A stretch of 9,798 bases of DNA from positions 1-9,798 of the forward strand of contig CACXED010000167.1 of NCBI GenBank assembly GCA_902766575.1. Reading direction: 5' to 3'. Shown piece after piece: positions 5,942 through 9,798 of this stretch. How positions within the stretch are numbered: the stretch's first letter is position 1; each line of letters starts with the position of its first letter. The stretch comes from an uncultured Ruminococcus sp. Lineage in GTDB: Bacteria; Bacillota; Clostridia; Oscillospirales; CAG-272. The notes beneath the pieces are model-generated. The model made no database searches and was not told where the DNA came from. It was given only the letters and a program-made list of their open reading frames with translations. The translations under genes and the position numbers were made by a program.

Positions 5942-5966
5942 AAAATTATAAAAGGAGATTATTCAA

Positions 5967-6356
5967 ATGAGAAAGTTCAATGTCACCGTAAACGGCACCG
6001 CTTACGAGGTCGAGGTCGAGGAGGTCGCCGCTGACGCCTCCGCTCCCGCTGCTCCCGCCGCTGCTCCGGCAGCCGCAGCCGCTCCCGCTCCCAAGGCAGC
6101 TCCCGCGCCCAAGAAGGCAGCCGCTCCCGCCGGCGCTCAGGGCTCGGTCAAGGTATCCTCGCCTATGCCCGGCAATATCCTCAAGATGAACGTCTCGGTC
6201 GGTCAGAAGGTCGCAAAGGGCGACGTCATCTGCGTCCTCGAGGCTATGAAGATGGAGAACGACATCCCCGCTCCTCAGGACGGAACCGTCGCGTCGGTCA
6301 ACGTACAGAAGGGCGCATCGGTCAATTCCGGCGACGTACTCGTAACACTTAACTGA
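5967..6356 (+). CDS. Biotin carboxyl carrier protein (gamma/1.3S subunit) of the decarboxylase complex
   Basis: A 129-residue biotin carrier. The N-terminal part (1-22, MRKFNVTVNGTAYEVEVEEV) is the usual leader of MmdC/OadC-type carriers. It is followed by an Ala-Pro-Lys-rich flexible linker (about 22-57) that lets the domain swing. The biotinyl domain (about 60-129) contains EAMKMEN (92-98); K95 is the predicted biotinylated lysine, preceded by SSPMPGNILK (64-73). It should carry CO2 between the carboxyltransferases and the beta-subunit pump. The ATG has AAAGGAG (5951-5957) 9 bases upstream. The stop is a tandem TGATAA (6354-6359). Because the 5S/OadA-like subunit downstream lacks a biotin domain, this carrier probably serves both carboxyltransferases. 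Confidence 0.93.
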   Translation: MRKFNVTVNGTAYEVEVEEVAADASAPAAPAAAPAAAAAPAPKAAPAPKKAAAPAGAQGSVKVSSPMPGNILKMNVSVGQKVAKGDVICVLEAMKMENDIPAPQDGTVASVNVQKGASVNSGDVLVTLN

Positions 6357-6389
6357 TAAGCCTCTCTATGGAACAAGTGAGGTAAACAA

Positions 6390-7571
6390 ATGTTAGATAC
6401 AATCGTCAACTTCCTTGGCTCAACAGGAGTTGCAAAGTTCGTAGAGGATCCGGTCCTGCTCGGCAAGACCCTCGTCATGTACGTGATAATCATCGCGCTG
6501 TTCTATCTCGCGATAGTCAAGAAATTCGAGCCGCTGCTCCTGCTTCCGATCTCGTTCGGTATGCTGCTTGCAAACCTCCCCGGAGCCGAGCTCATGCACC
6601 TTGATTGGTTTCTTGAAAAGAGCATCGACTGGGGCTATATCCTGAATCACGGCGGACTTATCGACTTTCTGTACATCGGAGTCAAGCTCGGCATCTATCC
6701 GTCGCTGATATTCATGGGCGTCGGAGCCATGACCGACTTCACCGCGCTCATCTCCAATCCCAAGAGCCTCCTGATGGGAGCCGGCGCTCAGCTCGGCGTA
6801 TTCGTCGCGTTCTTCGGAGCGCTGATGCTCGGATTTGCTCCCAACGAAGCGGCTTCCATCGGAATCATCGGCGGCGCGGACGGCCCGACGGCTATCCTCG
6901 TCACCAAGACCCTCGCGCCCGCGCTGCTCGGAGCCATCGCGATCGCCGCCTACTCCTACATGGCGCTGATACCGATCATCCAGCCTCCGTTCATGCGTAT
7001 GCTCACCTCCAAGAAGGATCGTCAGATCGTCATGAAGGCGCTCAGACCCGTCTCCCGCACCGAGAAGATCATCTTCCCGGTACTCGTCGCGATTGTCGTC
7101 TCGATAATTCTTCCCGACGCCGCTCCGCTCATCGGCTTCCTCATGTTCGGCAACCTGATGAACGTCACCGGAGTCGCGGACCGTCTTTCCAAGACCGCTC
7201 AGAACGAGCTTATGAATATCGTCACGATATTCCTCGGCGTTTCGGTCGGAGCTACCGCGTCGGCTGACAACTTCCTCAAGCCCCAGACGATAGGCATCAT
7301 CGTCCTCGGACTTGTGGCGTTCTCGATCTCCACCTGCGGAGGACTTATCACCGCAAAGATCATGTGCTTTGTCACCAAGGGCAAGATCAACCCGCTCATC
7401 GGCTCCGCCGGAGTTTCCGCAGTCCCGATGGCTGCCCGCGTTTCTCAGACCGAGGGCTCCAAGGCTAACCCCGCAAACTTCCTTCTCATGCACGCAATGG
7501 GACCGAACGTCGCCGGAGTCATAGGCTCGGCAGTTGCGGCAGGCGTGTTCCTGTCGATGTTCAAGGGCTGA
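6390..7571 (+). CDS. oadB: Sodium-translocating decarboxylase beta subunit (OadB/MmdB family)
   Basis: A 393-residue polytopic membrane protein that decarboxylates carboxybiotin and couples this to Na+ export. All residues known to matter in Klebsiella OadB are found at a constant offset of 39: D203 is D164 (in GGADGPT, 161-167), Y229 is Y190, N373 is N334, G377 is G338, S382 is S343 and R389 is R350 (in NPLIGSAGVSAVPMAAR, 334-350). An intact sodium pump is therefore expected. The ATG follows GTGAGG (6377-6382) by 7 bases. CCTC at 6361-6364 could pair with the GAGG of this site. It ends with tandem TGATAA stops (7569-7574). Na+ specificity and the partner carboxyl donor are inferred from the family. 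It could equally be named mmdB or gcdB. Confidence 0.93.
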   Translation: MLDTIVNFLGSTGVAKFVEDPVLLGKTLVMYVIIIALFYLAIVKKFEPLLLLPISFGMLLANLPGAELMHLDWFLEKSIDWGYILNHGGLIDFLYIGVKLGIYPSLIFMGVGAMTDFTALISNPKSLLMGAGAQLGVFVAFFGALMLGFAPNEAASIGIIGGADGPTAILVTKTLAPALLGAIAIAAYSYMALIPIIQPPFMRMLTSKKDRQIVMKALRPVSRTEKIIFPVLVAIVVSIILPDAAPLIGFLMFGNLMNVTGVADRLSKTAQNELMNIVTIFLGVSVGATASADNFLKPQTIGIIVLGLVAFSISTCGGLITAKIMCFVTKGKINPLIGSAGVSAVPMAARVSQTEGSKANPANFLLMHAMGPNVAGVIGSAVAAGVFLSMFKG

Positions 7572-7581
7572 TAAAGCCGCT

Positions 7582-7614
7582 CGCCGCGGAGACGCCCGCT
7601 GCAAAACCGCGGCG
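7582..7614 (+). other. GC-rich hairpin between the beta-subunit and 5S/OadA genes
   Basis: CGCCGCGG (7582-7589) and CCGCGGCG (7607-7614) form a perfect 8-bp all-GC stem around a 17-nt loop. No U run follows, so it is not a normal terminator. It may act as an RNA processing or stabilising element that sets different levels of the last gene, or as a partial attenuator. The following gene has its own site CGGAGGA (7633-7639). Confidence 0.5.
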
Positions 7615-7649
7615 CATATTTCAAATCAATAACGGAGGAAATTATATAA

Positions 7650-9047
7650 ATGGCTAAGGTAAAAATTACCGAGACGGTCCTGCGCGACTCGCATCAGTCG
7701 CTCATCGCAACGCGCATGACCACCGACGAGATGCTTCCGATACTCGAGGAGCTTGACAAGGTTGGCTATCATTCGCTCGAGGCATGGGGCGGAGCTACCT
7801 TTGACTCCTGCCTGCGCTTCCTCAACGAGGATCCGTGGGAGAGACTCCGCAAGATCCGCGACAAGGTCAAGAACACCAAGCTCCAGATGCTTTTCCGCGG
7901 ACAGAATATCCTCGGCTACCGTCATTACGCCGACGACGTCGTCGAGTACTTTGTCCAGAAGTCGATAGCCAACGGCATCGACATCCTGCGTATCTTCGAC
8001 GCGCTCAACGATCCCAGAAACCTCAAGACCGCTATCGACGCGACCAAGAGGGAAAATGGCCACGTTCAGGCGGCGATCAGCTACACCACCGGACCGGTCT
8101 ACACCACCGAGTACTACACCAAGTACGCAAAGCAGCTCGAGGAGATGGGCGCCGATTCTATCTGCGTCAAGGATATGGCCGGACTGCTCAGAGCCTATGA
8201 CGCCTATGAGCTCATCAAGGCGCTCAAGGAGACCGTCAAGATCCCGATCCAGCTTCACACTCACTACACCGCCGGAATCGCGTCGATGACCGTGCTCAAG
8301 GCTGTCGAGGCCGGAGTCGATATCGTCGACACCGCTATCTCGCCGATGGCTATGGGTACCTCTCAGCCGCCTACAGAGCCGCTGGTAGCTACTCTCGCCG
8401 GAACCGAGTACGACACCGGACTCGATCTCCATCAGCTCGACAAGATCGCGAAGTACTTCACGCCCCTGCGCGAAAAGTATATCAAGGAGGGTCTGCTCGA
8501 TCCGAAGGTGCTCAAGGTCGACGTCAACGCGCTGCTCTATCAGGTTCCCGGAGGAATGCTCTCGAACCTCGTTTCGCAGCTCAAGCAGGCAGGCAAGTCG
8601 GATAAGCTCGACGAGGTTTTAGCCGAGGTTCCGCGCGTCCGCGCAGACGCCGGCTATCCTCCGCTCGTCACGCCGTCGAGCCAGATCGTCGGCACTCAGG
8701 CGGTCTACAACGTCATCATGGGCGAGCGCTACAAGACCGTCACGAAGGAGTTCAAGGGACTCGTCCGCGGCGAGTACGGCAAGACTCCGATGCCTATAAA
8801 GCCCGAGTTCCAGAAGCAGATCATCGGCGACGCAAAGCCGATCACCTACCGTCCCGCCGACGACCTCAAGCCCGAGCTCGAGGGACTCCGCGAAAAGGTC
8901 AAGCCGTGGGCTGTGCAGGACGAGGACGTTCTCTCCTACGCGCTCTTTGAGCAGGTCGCGACCAAGTTCTTTGAGTGGAGAAAGAATCAGCAGTTCGGTC
9001 TCGACGCTGATCACGCCGACGCTGAGAACAAGATCCACACCGTCTGA
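7650..9047 (+). CDS. oadA: Oxaloacetate/pyruvate carboxyltransferase (OadA / transcarboxylase 5S-like), no biotin domain
   Basis: A 465-residue carboxyltransferase that moves carboxyl groups between oxaloacetate/pyruvate and biotin. The HMGL-like TIM barrel opens with ITETVLRDSHQSLIATRM (6-23). D13, the carbamylated lysine K174 in VKDMAG, and H203/H205 in LHTHYTAG are the expected metal ligands. FRGQN (82-86) and MGTSQPPTE (235-243) are also conserved. The PYC/OADA conserved domain follows (about 290-450), with VPGGMLSNL (299-307) and PPLVTPSSQIVGTQAV (337-352). Klebsiella OadA is about 595 residues and carries biotin at its C-terminus; this protein ends after the conserved domain, like transcarboxylase 5S, so biotin must come from the 5967-6356 carrier. 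The ATG follows CGGAGGA, and the end is TGATAA (9045-9050). PycB-type pyruvate carboxylase is less likely beside OadB. Confidence 0.9.
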   Translation: MAKVKITETVLRDSHQSLIATRMTTDEMLPILEELDKVGYHSLEAWGGATFDSCLRFLNEDPWERLRKIRDKVKNTKLQMLFRGQNILGYRHYADDVVEYFVQKSIANGIDILRIFDALNDPRNLKTAIDATKRENGHVQAAISYTTGPVYTTEYYTKYAKQLEEMGADSICVKDMAGLLRAYDAYELIKALKETVKIPIQLHTHYTAGIASMTVLKAVEAGVDIVDTAISPMAMGTSQPPTEPLVATLAGTEYDTGLDLHQLDKIAKYFTPLREKYIKEGLLDPKVLKVDVNALLYQVPGGMLSNLVSQLKQAGKSDKLDEVLAEVPRVRADAGYPPLVTPSSQIVGTQAVYNVIMGERYKTVTKEFKGLVRGEYGKTPMPIKPEFQKQIIGDAKPITYRPADDLKPELEGLREKVKPWAVQDEDVLSYALFEQVATKFFEWRKNQQFGLDADHADAENKIHTV

Positions 9048-9073
9048 TAAACGATAAACTCTGAACAAAAAAT

Positions 9074-9128
9074 AACGCACGGTCTGTGGAATATCCGGAT
9101 TTTCGGATATTCTCCGGGATCGTGCGTT
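9074..9128. terminator. Long hairpin after the decarboxylase operon, probable terminator or attenuator
   Basis: The outer stem AACGCACG (9074-9081) pairs with CGTGCGTT (9121-9128), and the inner stem GAATATCCG (9089-9097) pairs with CGGATATTC (9104-9112) around a 6-nt loop. Only a short UUU follows on the plus strand, with another U run at 9139-9143. On the minus strand the stem is followed by TATTTTTT. Termination of the plus operon is therefore plausible but possibly leaky, allowing read-through into the MATE gene. Confidence 0.65.
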
Positions 9129-9165
9129 TCTGATGTGATTTTTAGAAAGAAATGTTGAGGAAGAA

Positions 9166-9798
9166 ATGACAGCTGCTCCCAAGGAAAACAAAATGGGCGT
9201 GATGCCCATAAACCGCCTGATACTGACGATGAGCCTGCCGATGATGGTCTCGATGCTCGTTCAGGCGTTATACAACATAGTCGACAGCATATTCGTCGCA
9301 AAGATCGGAGAGGACGCGCTGACCGCCGTCTCGCTCGCCTTTTCGATGCAGCAGCTGATGATAGCAGTCTCAGCCGGTACCGGAGTCGGAGTCAACGCGC
9401 TGCTGTCAAAGCGGCTCGGAATGAAGGATTTCGAGGGCGCGAACCGCGCGGCCAACACCGGAGTGTTTCTGTCGTTCTGCAGCTATCTTGTGTTCTTAGC
9501 GGTCGGACTTTTTGCGGTCAGACCCTTTTTCGAGCTTCAGAACAGCGATCCCGAGATAATTTCCGCCGGAGTTGAGTATCTGTCGATCGTGTTGATCTTC
9601 TCGTTCGGACTGTTCACGCAGATAATCATGGAGCGGCTCGTCCAGTCGACCGGAAAGACGGTGATCTCGATGATCACGCAGTCCTTCGGCGCGCTTCTGA
9701 ACATAGTGCTCGATCCGGTGCTGATCTTCGGACTGCTCGGCTTTCCGGCTCTCGGCATCAAGGGCGCGGCGATAGCGACGGTGATCGGTCAGATCTCA
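9166..9798 (+). CDS. MATE family efflux transporter (N-terminal part, runs off window)
   Basis: The first 211 residues of a MATE (multidrug and toxic compound extrusion) transporter; full-length members are about 440-460, so roughly half is missing beyond the window end. The frame is open to base 9798. Family features are PINRLILTMSLPMMVSMLVQALYNIVDSIFV (14-44), where YNIVDSIFV is the conserved helix-1 signature, then SAGTGVGVNALLSKRLG (69-85), the helix-5 stretch LLNIVLDPVLIFG (177-189) and GIKGAAIATVIGQ (197-209). It likely exports cationic drugs or metabolites using Na+ or H+. The start at 9166 follows GAGG (9157-9160); an internal ATG at 9193 has AAGGAA upstream and is an alternative. No clear promoter is seen in the 118-base gap. 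Confidence 0.88.
   Translation, partial: MTAAPKENKMGVMPINRLILTMSLPMMVSMLVQALYNIVDSIFVAKIGEDALTAVSLAFSMQQLMIAVSAGTGVGVNALLSKRLGMKDFEGANRAANTGVFLSFCSYLVFLAVGLFAVRPFFELQNSDPEIISAGVEYLSIVLIFSFGLFTQIIMERLVQSTGKTVISMITQSFGALLNIVLDPVLIFGLLGFPALGIKGAAIATVIGQIS

Noticed and set aside
6040..6140. Repetitive GCx-CCx tract as a possible repeat element
   Set aside because: It encodes the normal Ala-Pro-Lys linker of the biotin carrier and is in frame throughout.
6420..7604. A 394-codon open frame on the minus strand opposite the beta-subunit gene
   Set aside because: It is a mirror of the GC-rich codon use of the real plus-strand gene. Its product is hydrophilic, Asp/Arg/Glu-rich low complexity with no motif, and the plus-strand gene has every known OadB residue.
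7626..8432. A 268-codon minus-strand open frame opposite the 5S/OadA-like gene
   Set aside because: It is an antisense shadow: its composition is low complexity, no ribosome binding site is seen, and the plus strand encodes an intact conserved enzyme.

Overview
This window looks like a chromosomal segment of an anaerobic, fermentative, fairly GC-rich Clostridia-type Firmicute, probably a gut Oscillospiraceae/Ruminococcaceae-like lineage. The evidence is strong AGGAGG-type ribosome binding sites, consensus sigma-A promoters (TTGACA, 17 bp, TATAAT), a DUF975 membrane protein, an ECF transporter S component, a DUF3842 protein, and a biotin-dependent sodium-pumping decarboxylase operon. I see no phage, insertion sequence, CRISPR array, tRNA or rRNA. 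The lineage is inference from gene content only.

Layout. (a) 1-41 is probably the tail of an upstream gene. A perfect consensus promoter (49-77) then drives a DUF975 membrane protein (138-752, +). (b) A perfectly palindromic, bidirectional terminator (759-796) separates it from a minus-strand block read right to left. That block is a metal-dependent amidohydrolase (3805-3008) coupled by a 4-nt overlap to a DUF3842 protein (3011-2589). A second perfect-consensus promoter follows, with its -35 inside the last codons of the DUF3842 gene. It drives a leader of about 170 nt rich in hairpins, then an ECF S component (2392-1832) and, overlapping by one base, a two-domain P-loop kinase (1832-798). 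(c) An AT-rich divergent intergenic region (3846-4090) carries promoters in both directions and several short repeats. (d) The plus-strand operon 4091-9047 holds a 12S/MmdA-like acyl-CoA carboxyltransferase, an OadG-like membrane anchor, a biotin carrier protein, the OadB/MmdB sodium-pump subunit, and a 5S/OadA-like oxaloacetate/pyruvate carboxyltransferase without its own biotin domain. (e) A hairpin (9074-9128), then the first 211 codons of a MATE-family multidrug transporter running off the window end.

How the genes work together. The large operon has the Veillonella mmdA-D-C-B order with a 5S/OadA subunit added. It therefore carries two different carboxyltransferases, one mobile biotin carrier and one decarboxylase pump. 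The simplest reading is that carboxyl groups from oxaloacetate, an acyl-CoA, or both are moved to biotin and then either released as CO2 with Na+ export or passed from one carboxyltransferase to the other, as in propionibacterial transcarboxylase. The ECF S component and kinase form a plausible uptake-and-trap module for a vitamin or nucleoside-like substrate. The most interesting items are the dual-carboxyltransferase pump with its divergent 12S-like subunit, the S-component/kinase pair with its structured leader, and the kinase's unassigned N-terminal domain.
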